Origin: Blastopirellula sp.
GTDB lineage: Bacteria > Planctomycetota > Planctomycetia > Pirellulales > Pirellulaceae
DNA: 43,384 nucleotides
NCBI GenBank assembly: GCA_002733575.1
Contig: NVWB01000164.1
Span: 1 to 43,384 of the forward strand
Direction of reading: 5' to 3'
The notes beneath the pieces are model-generated. The model searched no databases and was not told where the DNA came from. It was given only the letters and a program-made list of their open reading frames with translations. Each line of letters begins with the position of its first letter. Positions within the stretch are counted from its first letter, which is position 1. Both the position numbers and the translations under genes were made by a program. Positions 25,267 to 34,628 of the stretch are shown one piece after another.

Positions 25267-26058
25267 CTACTTCTTTCGCCACGGCGTTTTTAACATTCCC
25301 CACACCGTTTGCCACTTCGGTTCATCATAATCATCTAGCCCAAACTCAATCGTCTTGGGGTCTTCTCTTAATCGAAAACTTCGTCCAAGGCGGTCCCAGA
25401 TTGAGAGAACAACGGCGTAGTTGGAATCGGTTTCGATTTGTTCGCGGGAGTGGTGGACTTTGTGCATGTCGGGCGAGACGATCACTAGGCGTATCCACTG
25501 GTCGAATCTTCCGAGTGAGATGTTGGCGTGATGAAACTGCGTGGTGAACACCATCAACGCGTGATAGATAACCAAGTGCCAGACGCTGAGGCCCAGGAGT
25601 AAAATCAAAACCAATCGTAACGTGGCCGAGATCAGGTGTTCGCCGAGATGAAATCGCGTGGCCGAGGTGACATCCATGTGATTGTCGCTGTGGTGCGTGC
25701 GATGAAAACTCCAGAGAAATGGAATCACATGATTGGCCCTGTGCCAGATGTACATCCAGGCATCGAGGAACAACAGCCCGAGGATGATCTCGAATCCATC
25801 AGGCAGTGTGATATTGTTTAGCAGTCCTATGCTTCGTATTCCTGCTGCATTAGCAAACGAAACAGTCAGCGCAGAAAAACAAACGGCCATCACCGCTTTG
25901 TTCAAGAAGGTGATCAGTAAATTGTGTACGGCATGCTTGACGCGGCTTTGTTGCCAACGAAACAGCGGGGCCCAAGTTTCCCAGAGCCAAAACAAGGCGA
26001 GCAGGCAAACGGGGTAGAGCGAATCGAGATACGGAATGGTGGCGATGAATTGGAGCAT
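25267..26058 (-). CDS. Sterol desaturase / fatty acid hydroxylase superfamily protein
   Basis: The 263-residue membrane protein has hydrophobic segments near residues 5-25, 50-72 and 135-170. It carries the eight-histidine di-iron signature of this superfamily: HRANH (about 106-110), HRTHHSDNH (about 119-127) and, near the C-terminus, PDMHKVHHS. FHHAN lies between them. Such proteins hydroxylate or desaturate sterols, fatty acids or carotenoids using O2; the substrate cannot be told from sequence. It is divergent from the PQQ-propeller gene across about 155 bases. Confidence 0.9.
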   Translation of the reverse strand: MLQFIATIPYLDSLYPVCLLALFWLWETWAPLFRWQQSRVKHAVHNLLITFLNKAVMAVCFSALTVSFANAAGIRSIGLLNNITLPDGFEIILGLLFLDAWMYIWHRANHVIPFLWSFHRTHHSDNHMDVTSATRFHLGEHLISATLRLVLILLLGLSVWHLVIYHALMVFTTQFHHANISLGRFDQWIRLVIVSPDMHKVHHSREQIETDSNYAVVLSIWDRLGRSFRLREDPKTIEFGLDDYDEPKWQTVWGMLKTPWRKK

Positions 26059-26212
26059 TGAAATGGGTAAATTTGGGCGAATGGAGAAAAGGCGAGAAGC
26101 TTTTTGAGAAAAACTTGGTTTCCCTTTTTCTTTGGCGGTGAATTTCTGTTATCCTAACTTTCATCCCCTGATACAAGTCTAGTCATTGAGAAAAAAGTTG
26201 GAGCCCTATTTC

Positions 26213-27475
26213 ATGAGTGTTCGCATTATTTCTGTGTTGATATTGTTTGCAACTTTGACAAACGGATTGTTGGCCGCTGAGTGGTCGCAGTTTCGTGGGC
26301 CTCATACCAATGGAATTTCCGACGAACTTTCGGCCCCGACCCAATGGAGTGCTGAGAAGAATATCAAGTGGAAAGTAGAACTTCCCTCGCCCGGAAACGG
26401 CAGTGCGATTGTTTCTAGCGGGAAAGTGTTTTTGACGTATGCCTCGAAAACAGGCGAGCAACGCACGTTGGCTTGTTACGACCGAAACAACGGCAAGCAG
26501 TTGTGGGAAAAAACGGTTGAGTTTGACAAAGAACTGCCGACCCATAAAACGAATCCCTATGCCGGAACCACGCCGGCAGCCAACGGCAAGCAAGTCGTGG
26601 TTTGGCATGCTTCGGCCGGGCTGCACTGTTATGACATGAACGGAAAGCCGCTGTGGTCTCGTGACTTGGGTGAGTTCAAACACATGTGGGGCTACGGGAC
26701 TTCGCCGGTCATTTATCAAGACCGCGTGATTTTGCATAGTGGCCCTGGCGAACTGGTGTTTGTGGCTGCGTTTAATCTGAAAACAGGGCAGACGATTTGG
26801 AGAACGACCGAGCCGCTCGACGGAATTGAACGCAACTTAGACGACAAGTACATGGGCTCTTGGGCCACGCCGGTTTTGGCAAAACTGAATGGCAAAATGC
26901 AAGCGATTGTGATGATGCCAACCCGTGTGGTTGCGTATGATGTGAACTCGGGCTTAATGCTCTGGAACTGTGAAGGCCTGAGTGGCCCCAAGGGAGATTT
27001 GTCTTATAGCTCGGTTCAATTGAGTGATGATTTGTTGGTCGCTTTTGGCGGATTCTCTGGGCCTAGCATGGCAGTGCGAGTGGCAGGCTCTGGAAACATC
27101 ACAGACAAAGCACAACTTTGGCGATCAGAAGCAAAGAATCCTCAGTCGATTGGTTCAGGCGTGATGGTGGGCAAATATGTGTATCGCGCGAACGCGGGGC
27201 CTGGCACCATTGAATGTATGAATGGCGAAACCGGAGAAGTTGTTTGGGTGAGTCGTGAGAGCGGCAAGAATGCATGGGGTTCGATCGTTAAAGTAGGTCA
27301 TCACTTGTATGTGGTCAACCAAGACGGAACCACGGTGGTGTTTAAAGACAATCCAGAAAAATTTGAACTGGTCGCCAAAAACGATTTAGATGATTCATGT
27401 AATACAACCCCTGCCATTTCTGATGGAAATATCTTTCTTCGCTGCGATAAGCATTTATGGTGCATTGGAAAATGA
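26213..27475 (+). CDS. Exported PQQ-like beta-propeller repeat protein
   Basis: With ATG 26213 (GGAG about ten bases upstream) the product is 420 residues; a TTG at 26186 is less likely. A signal peptide of about 20 residues precedes AEWSQFRGPHTNGIS, the usual planctomycete opening for these proteins. The body consists of propeller blades with WKVELPSPGNGSAIVSSGKVF, CYDRNNGKQLWEKTV, GLHCYDMNGKPLWSRDL and GEVVWVSRESGKNAWGS (PQQ_2/PQQ_3 blades). No PQQ catalytic residues are evident, so it is likely a structural or binding propeller rather than a dehydrogenase. It is followed 130 bases later by the universal stress protein gene on the same strand. Confidence 0.9.
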   Translation: MSVRIISVLILFATLTNGLLAAEWSQFRGPHTNGISDELSAPTQWSAEKNIKWKVELPSPGNGSAIVSSGKVFLTYASKTGEQRTLACYDRNNGKQLWEKTVEFDKELPTHKTNPYAGTTPAANGKQVVVWHASAGLHCYDMNGKPLWSRDLGEFKHMWGYGTSPVIYQDRVILHSGPGELVFVAAFNLKTGQTIWRTTEPLDGIERNLDDKYMGSWATPVLAKLNGKMQAIVMMPTRVVAYDVNSGLMLWNCEGLSGPKGDLSYSSVQLSDDLLVAFGGFSGPSMAVRVAGSGNITDKAQLWRSEAKNPQSIGSGVMVGKYVYRANAGPGTIECMNGETGEVVWVSRESGKNAWGSIVKVGHHLYVVNQDGTTVVFKDNPEKFELVAKNDLDDSCNTTPAISDGNIFLRCDKHLWCIGK

Positions 27476-27607
27476 GATGTTGGTGTATAATAGACTGAGA
27501 GAGTCCCATCATTCGCTGTGCTGATCATTTCCAATACAAACATGAGTTGACATCTCGTGTGATTAGAAAACCGTGTTTGTCGCACGTAGGAAACGGAGAC
27601 TTACATC

Positions 27608-28468
27608 ATGATTCGAAGTGTTCTATTAGCTTTAGATAGTACTGCTGCCAGCCAGTCGGCATTAACGGCCACCATTGAATTTTGCAAACGCTATGTTGAG
27701 TCTAGCGCGGATGCCGAGCCCATTCACTTGACTGGAATTGCCGTGGTCGACAGCCCGACGATCCAACGCCCGATGGCTGCCCCGATTGGCGGTTCTTCTT
27801 TCAAAAAGGATCGTGATGAAGCTTTAATGGCGGATGCCAAGCTGAAGACCGAAAGCATCTTGTCAGAGTTTGAATACAAGTGTAAAGAAGCCAACTTGCC
27901 GCATACCGGGGTGCGCAGTGAGGGTCTGCCTTATGAACAAATAGAAAAAGAGGCCCGCACGCACGATTTGATCATGATTGGTCGTGATACGAATTTTCAT
28001 TACGAGACAAGCAACTCAGTCGGAGAAACAGTCCGTAAATTATTGCACGATAACGCCCGGCCCGTGATGGTTTGTACGGATCAAATTCCCGAAATCCGCA
28101 AAGTCGTAATCACCTATGACGGAAGTATTCCTTCTTCGCATGCCTTACACATGTGGACGCTGCTTGGACTACGTTCAGCAGAAACACGAGTGCATGTGGT
28201 TAGTGTCAGTAAAGACCTAGCCAAGGCAGAATCGCGTGTCAAAGAAGCCCAGGCGATGTTAAAGTTTCATCACATCGAATCGGAAGGCCATGCCGTTAAA
28301 CGGACCGGATCGGTGGTTGCGGCCTTGCAAGCGAAAATCAACGAGATTGATCCACGTGTTGTCGTAATGGGCGCCTATGGGCAGGGCGGTCTCAAAGAAA
28401 CCTTCTTTGGCTCATCGACCAATAAGATGCTCGAAGAAACCAAGTGCCCGCTGTTTCTTTATAAGTAG
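27608..28468 (+). CDS. Tandem-domain universal stress protein
   Basis: The 286-residue product contains two UspA-like domains. The first (about residues 1-145) begins IRSVLLALDSTAASQSAL; the second (about 158-286) begins KVVITYDGSIPSSHAL and ends with the ATP-binding signature VVMGAYGQGGLKETFFGSSTNKMLEE, which fits GxxGx(9)G(S/T). The glycine motif of the first domain is degenerate (IGRDTNFHYETSNSVGETV), so only the second domain is likely to bind ATP. A CGGAG site precedes ATG 27608 by about ten bases. A TATAAT hexamer at 27486-27491, just after the preceding stop, is a candidate -10, although no good -35 accompanies it. The gene is convergent with the oxygenase gene. Confidence 0.93.
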   Translation: MIRSVLLALDSTAASQSALTATIEFCKRYVESSADAEPIHLTGIAVVDSPTIQRPMAAPIGGSSFKKDRDEALMADAKLKTESILSEFEYKCKEANLPHTGVRSEGLPYEQIEKEARTHDLIMIGRDTNFHYETSNSVGETVRKLLHDNARPVMVCTDQIPEIRKVVITYDGSIPSSHALHMWTLLGLRSAETRVHVVSVSKDLAKAESRVKEAQAMLKFHHIESEGHAVKRTGSVVAALQAKINEIDPRVVVMGAYGQGGLKETFFGSSTNKMLEETKCPLFLYK

Positions 28469-28507
28469 CAGTTGCTTGTTATTGTGTGTCGACTGTCGTC
28501 CGAACCG

Positions 28508-29338
28508 CTAAGCTGCTTTTGTCAAAGCGGAACGTGTGCCTTGCCGTGATTTTTTCTGAGCTGCTTGCTCTGCTATGATTTCCAGATTGGCATCCTCTGT
28601 TTTGGCATACCAGATATTTAAGATCGTATTACGCACACCCGATCCTTCTGGCAGAGTGGATCGTCCGTGCCAACTTTTAATTTTTCGTGTGTTCAGCACA
28701 ACAAACGCAAAGCACGTATTGGGTAAAAAGGGCATTGTTTTTACCGTTTCAAAGCCAAGTGATTCCCATTTCCAAGATGTCATTTTGAGACTACGCCGAT
28801 AAAATTCTGTACCTAAACCTATTTGACTATCGTCTTTGGGTAACGCAACCTGCATGGTTACAACTTTTCTGCGAGTATCAGGGTGGGGTTTGATTTTGTA
28901 TCCTTCGGTTTCACGAAATAACCCAGGTTCTGCAAAGCCAGGAAAGGTATCGTTTGAACTAGGATCACTGTCAAATCGAAAAGCCAGAGCGTCTCTTAGC
29001 TTCTGGTAGACTCCTTCTTTGAGGTCAACGCTGCCCAGAACGCCACGGATGTCATACCATAACTGAGCTTGAGATCGGGGAAGTTTATTAAGAAACTTGC
29101 TAATAAAAGTAAAGCTCTTGCGATTCATATAACCATTTTGAGTATGATGTTTTTCTGAATTTGCGAGATAGAGCTCCTCCTCTGGAAGCTGACTCAAGAT
29201 ATCTGCATACACATCGTCAGGAAAAAATCCTTTCGTTACAATATGTGGAGAAGGATCATTGCATACTTCTGTTGCGTCGACCGCCGCTATCATGTGATCA
29301 AGAATATACTGTCTGGTTTTAAGATCACTATTCGCCAT
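28508..29338 (-). CDS. 2-oxoglutarate/Fe(II)-dependent oxygenase family protein
   Basis: With ATG 29338 (GGAAG eight bases upstream) the product has 276 residues; ATG 29353 would add five. The facial triad of the double-stranded beta-helix is visible: HPDT within KIKPHPDTRRKVVTMQVALP supplies His and Asp, and KSWHGRS supplies the distal His, followed by the Arg-containing GVRNTILNIWYA strand. The front segment VTKGFFPDDVYADILSQLP resembles prolyl-4-hydroxylase-like enzymes that act on proteins or sugars. The substrate is unknown. No partner gene is adjacent. Confidence 0.83.
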   Translation of the reverse strand: MANSDLKTRQYILDHMIAAVDATEVCNDPSPHIVTKGFFPDDVYADILSQLPEEELYLANSEKHHTQNGYMNRKSFTFISKFLNKLPRSQAQLWYDIRGVLGSVDLKEGVYQKLRDALAFRFDSDPSSNDTFPGFAEPGLFRETEGYKIKPHPDTRRKVVTMQVALPKDDSQIGLGTEFYRRSLKMTSWKWESLGFETVKTMPFLPNTCFAFVVLNTRKIKSWHGRSTLPEGSGVRNTILNIWYAKTEDANLEIIAEQAAQKKSRQGTRSALTKAA

Positions 29339-29764
29339 TGAGCTTACTTCCATGATTACTAATATCTTTCAAATACAAAATCACATTGCAGAACTAGGAT
29401 AAAATTGAACGCTTCCTGATATGCACAGTCTGTAAAATTGAAATTTAAATACAGAATTGGGCCGGAAAAGTACCAAGCAGATATTTCTAAAGCAAGGCCA
29501 ATTTCATAGCTCGTTTGAACTTGGCCATAAGCCTCGCCTCGGGGATTAGGTTCGTGTCTGCTGGCGTTAATTTGAGTAATGTAAGAAGCCAGGGACAATG
29601 CCTGCACTGCATAATCTGGAACGAATTTCAGTGCTTGCACGCTAGTTGAGCGAAGCAATCGGTGAAGTCACTACTAGCAACGGCGTTTGATTATTCTCTC
29701 TCATCAAGCATTTCACGCGTCAATAAGAGCAATTGAAAGGCAGGTCCACCGCCTGATATTGCTT
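29339..29764. other. Intergenic region of about 425 bases, no supported feature
   Basis: A 99-codon frame on the minus strand (29359-29658) ends just upstream of the oxygenase gene. Its translation lacks any recognised motif and its composition is not clearly coding, so it is not called. No palindrome of the dispersed families and no terminator was seen. Confidence 0.5.
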
Positions 29765-31042
29765 CTAAAAACAACTCACACATTCATTGCTAGTTGCCGC
29801 TTGTCCGTGACCGAACTGGAACGTCATTCCGGCACCAACCCAATAGCTTTGTAAACTGGTAGTCGTGTAAGTGCCAAATTGTTCGGTGTTTTTGAACATG
29901 CCGCCAGCAAACAGATCAAAGTCCATGCCTGGAAGCAAGTCTTTGATGCCAATGCCTCCGGTGATGCGATGTTTATTGATCGCGGGCAAAATTCCTTGAA
30001 CGTATTGCAGTGCATCGGTGGCACCTGGAGGAGAGATTCCACCAATGTTAATACCAGGGTTTGCTATCATGATATCTTCGGCAAACACATACCCTAGACG
30101 TAACTTGATACGGGGATTCAACTCGTACTGGGCACCTGCTTGGAAGACCCATTGGTCTTCGTACAAGGCAGCGAACAAAGCAGCTTCTGACCACTGTTTG
30201 TAAAGCACATCGACACCTAGATGCAACTTGCCGCACAATAGATTGTCTGTGGCAAATCCTATCCCGAAGTTCTGTGGTAGATCCATGCTCAGATCTAGTG
30301 CAGGCAGAAATGTATCATTGGGTAGTTGAAGACGAACGGCATCATCAAAACGATAGCTTTGTTCGGTTTCCCAGTAGAGCCCAATGCGATTTCCGCAAGT
30401 TACTTCGTAGTTGACGCCCAATTTTCCTCGTAGTGCATAATCTGTTGAGAAGGACCGAATCCCGATAAAAGGAGCATTCATGCCCGAACTGCCCAAGGCC
30501 ATGGATGCCCCGACCGAAACTTGATCGGTCAATTGAACTCCTACCGCAGGAAGAATTTTGAGAACCGTTAAACTGGCGCTTGATCCGTTGCTCTCAGGAA
30601 TGCCATTGAAGCTGACTCCTGCACCGGCGGCAGAGACAAGCCCTACGCCGAAAGTGGCAGGCAACCCTAGCGGGCGCATGTCGTAAGTAAAACCAATGTT
30701 GCCGAGCAAAGAACCTTGCTGTTCCGACTTACCTTGATACGGCTCCACGTTCGGAATCACGTCTGAACCGGTGTGACGTAAATTAAATGTAGGTTCAATC
30801 CAACCGCCGCCGAAACTAAAGTTGATGCCCTCGTACTGGGTCAATGAGGCCGGGTTTCCGTTGATGGCAGAAACAGGGTCTTTGGGAGACGCAATACTAA
30901 CGCCACCCATCGCCCCTGAAACTGGCATCAATGTATTATGGAGTTCAACACCAAATGATTGGGCATGCACTTCTGAGACACAGAAGATTGCAAGAGCCAT
31001 GACTGACAGGATGCTAGCAATAGATAGAATTCGAGTACGCAT
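29765..31042 (-). CDS. OmpP1/FadL/TodX-family outer membrane transport protein
   Basis: ATG 31042 gives 425 residues with a clean signal peptide (MRTRILSIASILSVMALAIFC, cleavage near VHAQS). The frame is open to 31117 without support. The mature start GVELHNTLMPVSGAMGGVSIASPKDPVSAINGNPASLTQYEG matches the FadL N-terminal hatch (family pattern: G-A-x-G-x-A...D-A-x-S-x-x-x-N-P-A-x-L). Alternating hydrophobic beta-strands follow, with an aromatic C-terminus region (SYWVGAGMTFQFGHG) typical of porins. FadL proteins take up hydrophobic compounds such as long-chain fatty acids or aromatics. It ends with Cys-containing ECVSCF, unusual after the last strand. Confidence 0.88.
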   Translation of the reverse strand: MRTRILSIASILSVMALAIFCVSEVHAQSFGVELHNTLMPVSGAMGGVSIASPKDPVSAINGNPASLTQYEGINFSFGGGWIEPTFNLRHTGSDVIPNVEPYQGKSEQQGSLLGNIGFTYDMRPLGLPATFGVGLVSAAGAGVSFNGIPESNGSSASLTVLKILPAVGVQLTDQVSVGASMALGSSGMNAPFIGIRSFSTDYALRGKLGVNYEVTCGNRIGLYWETEQSYRFDDAVRLQLPNDTFLPALDLSMDLPQNFGIGFATDNLLCGKLHLGVDVLYKQWSEAALFAALYEDQWVFQAGAQYELNPRIKLRLGYVFAEDIMIANPGINIGGISPPGATDALQYVQGILPAINKHRITGGIGIKDLLPGMDFDLFAGGMFKNTEQFGTYTTTSLQSYWVGAGMTFQFGHGQAATSNECVSCF

Positions 31043-31117
31043 GACTTGGGATCCAGTTTGCTGGTGGATGACACAAAAGCAGCGACAAAGTCGCAGCAAC
31101 AGGCATAACCGTAACAA

Positions 31118-31615
31118 TCGGCAAACTCTGCTATTTGCCCTTAGAGAGACGGGGCTTGCCGTTAAACAGAACTTAGGCGACCCAAATTAAGGCGTTTCAG
31201 AATTCGCTATGCAGAGTTTTAACGAAAGTGCTGCCTTGGTTCTCAGTGCATCTTCATCCTCCTACCGCTGGAGGCATTTAAATTGAGTTTGTTTTTTAGT
31301 CCCGGAAGGGACGACGTCATCTAGCCTGGTGGCTTTAGCCCCAGGAAAAATGGAAATAAAAACAGCAAAACCCCAGAGGGGTGACGTCGATTTAAAACAC
31401 CAGTATTGAATCCACTCTACAAGAACTCTACGACCAGAAACCCAGCCATCGATGGTTCATTCGACGTCGTCCCTTCCGGGACTTTCTTGGATTTGGATTC
31501 TACCCCTGGGGATGAATCCCCAGGCTAGGTGACTGCGTCCCTAACGGGACTCAAAAGACTTGTGAACCATCGTTGTCTATTTGCGAAAACTCAGAACACG
31601 AAAATTGAAAAAGCA
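31118..31615. other. Intergenic region of about 500 bases containing family 5 palindromes
   Basis: The upstream half probably carries the promoter of the porin gene. The half from 31299 to 31557 is filled with nested palindromes (see the repeat entry). No open frame with coding character was seen. Confidence 0.7.
31299..31557. repeat. Palindromic repeat family 5: GTCCCGGAAGGGAC / CCTGGGG...CCCCAGG cluster
   Basis: The left part has GTCCCggaaGGGACGACGTC (31299-31318), then CTAGCCTGGtggctttagCCCCAGG (31321-31345) and CCCCAGAGGGGTGACGTCG (31371-31389). The right part has the inverted CGACGTCGTCCCttccGGGAC (31462-31482), CCCCTGGGGatgaatCCCCAGGCTAG (31503-31528) and GTCCCtaacGGGAC (31537-31550). 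The two parts are inverted relative to each other, so the whole 260 bases can form a large cruciform. Confidence 0.75.
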
Positions 31616-33991
31616 CTAGTTGTCTGAATAAACTCGCGTGCTTTCTTCTTTGGTAATCGGCTGCGTAAAGTCGTCGCTGGAGACCATGACTTTGATGCGT
31701 TGATCTCCGGCAGTTAAGCCTTTGGCTGAAATTTTAAATACGGCATCCGCTTTGGGTGCCAGTTGAGCCAGTGGTGTGAACACAATTTCCTGTGGCGTTA
31801 CTTGCCCTTGAGTGGCTCCAGCGGCATCGAGCCCTTGCATGCCTGCTGGCAACACGGCCTTCACTAGAATATTGGTTGCCGTTTTTGAACCTTGATTGAC
31901 GACGCGAATTTCATACACGGTATCTTTGCCAATTTCGATAGGATCGGCTTTGTCGATCACTTCAAAGAAGATGGCGGCGAGACCTTCGACTTGAACCAAT
32001 TTTTCATATTGCGATTCAAGACCCATGCTGGCAGTTCCTTCGACGCGAAGTTTTTGCTCTCCGGTTTCAATCGGCATGGCCACTAATTCTACGCTGCCGC
32101 TTTGAGCAGGAGGCAACTCTTCCAAGTTCCAATACACTGCATGTTTGGCCGAGTCATATTGGCCAGCGTTGTTGGCTTCAATAAACTGCAAGCCTTTGGG
32201 TAAATACGTGACCAAGTCGATTTCTTTGGTAGGGGCAGTTCCTGGGTTGTTGACAGAAACGGTGTAAGTTGCAGGGCGTTCCAGGTATCGCTTATTTGGA
32301 CCGTTAATCGTAACTTCTAGCTCAGGGGCAATCACTTGCACTTCGATTCTACTTTGGGTACTCAGGTTACCATCTCCGCGAACAGCAAGCACGTTCGAGA
32401 CGAAGCCTGCTTGAGACGCTGTCATGACTAAATTCAACTGTCGACTTTCGCCGGGCTTCAACGTCCCAATTTCAAACTCTAATTCTGCTCCTGCCGGGTG
32501 TGTGAACCCCTGAGGCACGACTTCTTCTAAAATGACTCCGGTGGCAGGGCCTGTGCCGGGGTTCGAGAGCGTAATCGCAACAGTCACTTGATCGCCGATC
32601 AAGACCGTTCCTGGGGCCGATTGTTCAAGCGTCAATTCAGGCTTAGTGACTCTGGTTTTCACGGAAGCAACCGCAGCAAACGAAACCGAAGCCACACTGC
32701 CGACATCGCCTTCGACTTCTGGAACTAATTGCATCACAATGGTTTTTTCTTCGCCAGGGGCAACCGTGCCAAGTTCCCAAACTAACGCGCCATCTGCGGC
32801 TTGCGTGGCAACAGGAATCGTAGCAATCAGTCGCGTTCCTTGCGGTACATAATCACGGACAACCACCTGCTGTGCATCTGCTTGGCCTACGTTTTTCAGT
32901 ACAAGTTCAAACTTGGTCGCTTTGCCCACTTGAATTTCGGCAGGGGCGAATTTTTCTAAGGTTAAACTCGGGGTTTGAATTCCTTCTTGATCAATCGTGC
33001 CAGGTTGTCCATTACCTTGAGTCATGGTTGGAGCACGACTGGCAACCGAAGCAAGGGGCAAGGGATTTGGTTCGGTCATGGCAGGGCTTGTTGGAGGGTA
33101 AGTCGGCGTTGTGTCAGTGACACCGTAGCTAGGTGATGGTGTTCCGCTGCTGATAGGAGGCACAGGATTGGTTGAAAAACTTGACACTGGGGCTGGCGGG
33201 ATACTTGAATCTGTGACCGCCTCGATGGCTTCTCCGGCAAGATTTGCAACTAGCGGAGCAATCGCCACTGCAACTGGAACTGCAACTGGAACTGAGGGTG
33301 TAACAATTGGAAGGAATCGACTACTGGGAGCAGGCGGAGTTGTTTCATTTTCATCAAACACATTCGGTGAAGTAACGCCCGTGTCAGATGGTAAGCTCCC
33401 ACCAAGCTGAAAGTTCCCTGTTGAGGGCGTAGTTTCTTCGGCAGTCTCTGTTGCTGGAGGAATGGTTGGTGAAGAAAATCGATTTTCTGGCGTAGGAGGA
33501 GCTGTTGCAGTATCAGTTTCTGATGCGACTGGTGTTGCTGGCGTAGTAGCTGGGCCAAATTGACTAAATCGATTCGTTGTGGCAGCGGGGTCTGTGGCAG
33601 AAGCGGGATTGGTTAGCGGAACTGGAGCAAACTTGAATTGACTTGGTGCTTCCGTTACCCCATTTTCTGTTGTCGGAGTTCCGGTTGTTGAACCTGCTGT
33701 TGTTGAGGATTCATTATTGCCACGAATAATGGGCGGTACAGTGCCGGGGTTTGCAGGGTTCTCATGGCCTGTGTGCGAAGCGAGGAGTACTGTGTTCTTC
33801 AGGGCCGTTTCCTGATTGCTTCCGTCTGCGACCTGAGTAGGATCTCCCCCTTCGGCTGGCAGAACAGTTCCACCAGGGTTTGCGCTCTCTTCAGTTCCTG
33901 TGTCTGAACTTTTGAGTGATTGGGCAATTGCACCAACACCTAAAGCGACCACACAGCCAATGACCGACAAACGTACATAAAGATTTTTCAT
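31616..33991 (-). CDS. Large exported protein with four DUF11/CARDB-like repeats and a Pro/Thr-rich linker
   Basis: ATG 33991 gives 791 residues; the frame extends to 34126 without support. The start MKNLYVRLSVIGCVVALGVGAIAQS is a signal peptide or anchor. Residues of about 30-340 are low-complexity, rich in Pro, Thr, Ser, Ala and Asn (for example PATETAEETTPSTGN), and look like a flexible stalk. Four immunoglobulin-like DUF11 repeats follow, recognised by SLTLEKFAPAEIQVGKATKFE, LTLEQSAPGTVLIGDQVTVA, LEVTINGPNKRYLERPATYT and FFEVIDKADPIEIGKDTVYE, each with an N-x-G and V-P-x-G turn. Such proteins are usually surface-exposed or periplasmic structural proteins. No sortase or other anchor is visible at the C-terminus (ESTRVYSDN). 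Confidence 0.87.
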   Translation of the reverse strand: MKNLYVRLSVIGCVVALGVGAIAQSLKSSDTGTEESANPGGTVLPAEGGDPTQVADGSNQETALKNTVLLASHTGHENPANPGTVPPIIRGNNESSTTAGSTTGTPTTENGVTEAPSQFKFAPVPLTNPASATDPAATTNRFSQFGPATTPATPVASETDTATAPPTPENRFSSPTIPPATETAEETTPSTGNFQLGGSLPSDTGVTSPNVFDENETTPPAPSSRFLPIVTPSVPVAVPVAVAIAPLVANLAGEAIEAVTDSSIPPAPVSSFSTNPVPPISSGTPSPSYGVTDTTPTYPPTSPAMTEPNPLPLASVASRAPTMTQGNGQPGTIDQEGIQTPSLTLEKFAPAEIQVGKATKFELVLKNVGQADAQQVVVRDYVPQGTRLIATIPVATQAADGALVWELGTVAPGEEKTIVMQLVPEVEGDVGSVASVSFAAVASVKTRVTKPELTLEQSAPGTVLIGDQVTVAITLSNPGTGPATGVILEEVVPQGFTHPAGAELEFEIGTLKPGESRQLNLVMTASQAGFVSNVLAVRGDGNLSTQSRIEVQVIAPELEVTINGPNKRYLERPATYTVSVNNPGTAPTKEIDLVTYLPKGLQFIEANNAGQYDSAKHAVYWNLEELPPAQSGSVELVAMPIETGEQKLRVEGTASMGLESQYEKLVQVEGLAAIFFEVIDKADPIEIGKDTVYEIRVVNQGSKTATNILVKAVLPAGMQGLDAAGATQGQVTPQEIVFTPLAQLAPKADAVFKISAKGLTAGDQRIKVMVSSDDFTQPITKEESTRVYSDN

Positions 33992-34628
33992 GGCATCCAT
34001 GCCTAATTTCTTTCGTGCTAGAAGTGCTGAAAGCCTCGTGACTTTACAGACATTCACTTCATATAAAAATCGATTGGAGCGAGTGATATCAAATTTCAGC
34101 GATTCTCGAAAGATCAGTTCAAGCACGAGGGGGAATTCACCGACGTCGAGCAGTGCTAGCCACGATATGACGATAGTCGATTAGAGGCCAGAGCGTTTTC
34201 CATTTTGCCTCCCGCAGAAATAATCCAAGCACGAAGCGTAAGTTTTGAAGTTGCGCGGTTGTATATTTTGGGTGGCCGCGATGTTGGTTTTGGAGAACGC
34301 TGGCCACTCAATCACGCTTATTCAAAACGACGTCGGGGTCGACGCTAGTCGACTAGAGGTTAGAGAGGTTCCCATTATTGCCCTGTAAATCGAGCGTTTA
34401 ATTAGTTTGCCGTTTCCAATTGAGTTCGGTGAATCTTGTCCGCTGTAGCCTCTGATGGCCTACGGCCACACCGACGACGTTCCGAAAACGGTTGATCCTG
34501 AAGCATAGCGAACTCCGGAATCGTCGGCGGTGCTACACGATGACAATGCGTTCGGAACACCGTGATATTAAAAATACCCTAGCAGTGCTAGCAACGATAG
34601 CCGTGCCTTCCATCGACTCACTAAGGAT
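33992..34628. other. Intergenic region of about 640 bases with imperfect inverted repeats
   Basis: Two related segments (GTCGATTAGAGGCCAGAG near 34168-34186 and GTCGACTAGAGGTTAGAG near 34347-34365) form a short direct repeat. An imperfect inverted pair, CACCGACGACGTTCCG near 34469 and CGGAATCGTCGGCGGTG near 34516-34532, resembles the paired palindromes elsewhere but is more decayed. No gene was recognised. The part next to 34000 should contain the promoter of the DUF11 gene. Confidence 0.5.

Noticed and set aside
26183..26737. 184-codon minus-strand frame over the PQQ-propeller gene
   Set aside because: It is antisense to a well-supported gene with signal peptide and propeller motifs.
29359..29658. 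99-codon frame upstream of the 2OG oxygenase gene
   Set aside because: No motif, no ribosome site, irregular composition; it could be tested by conservation but is not supported here.
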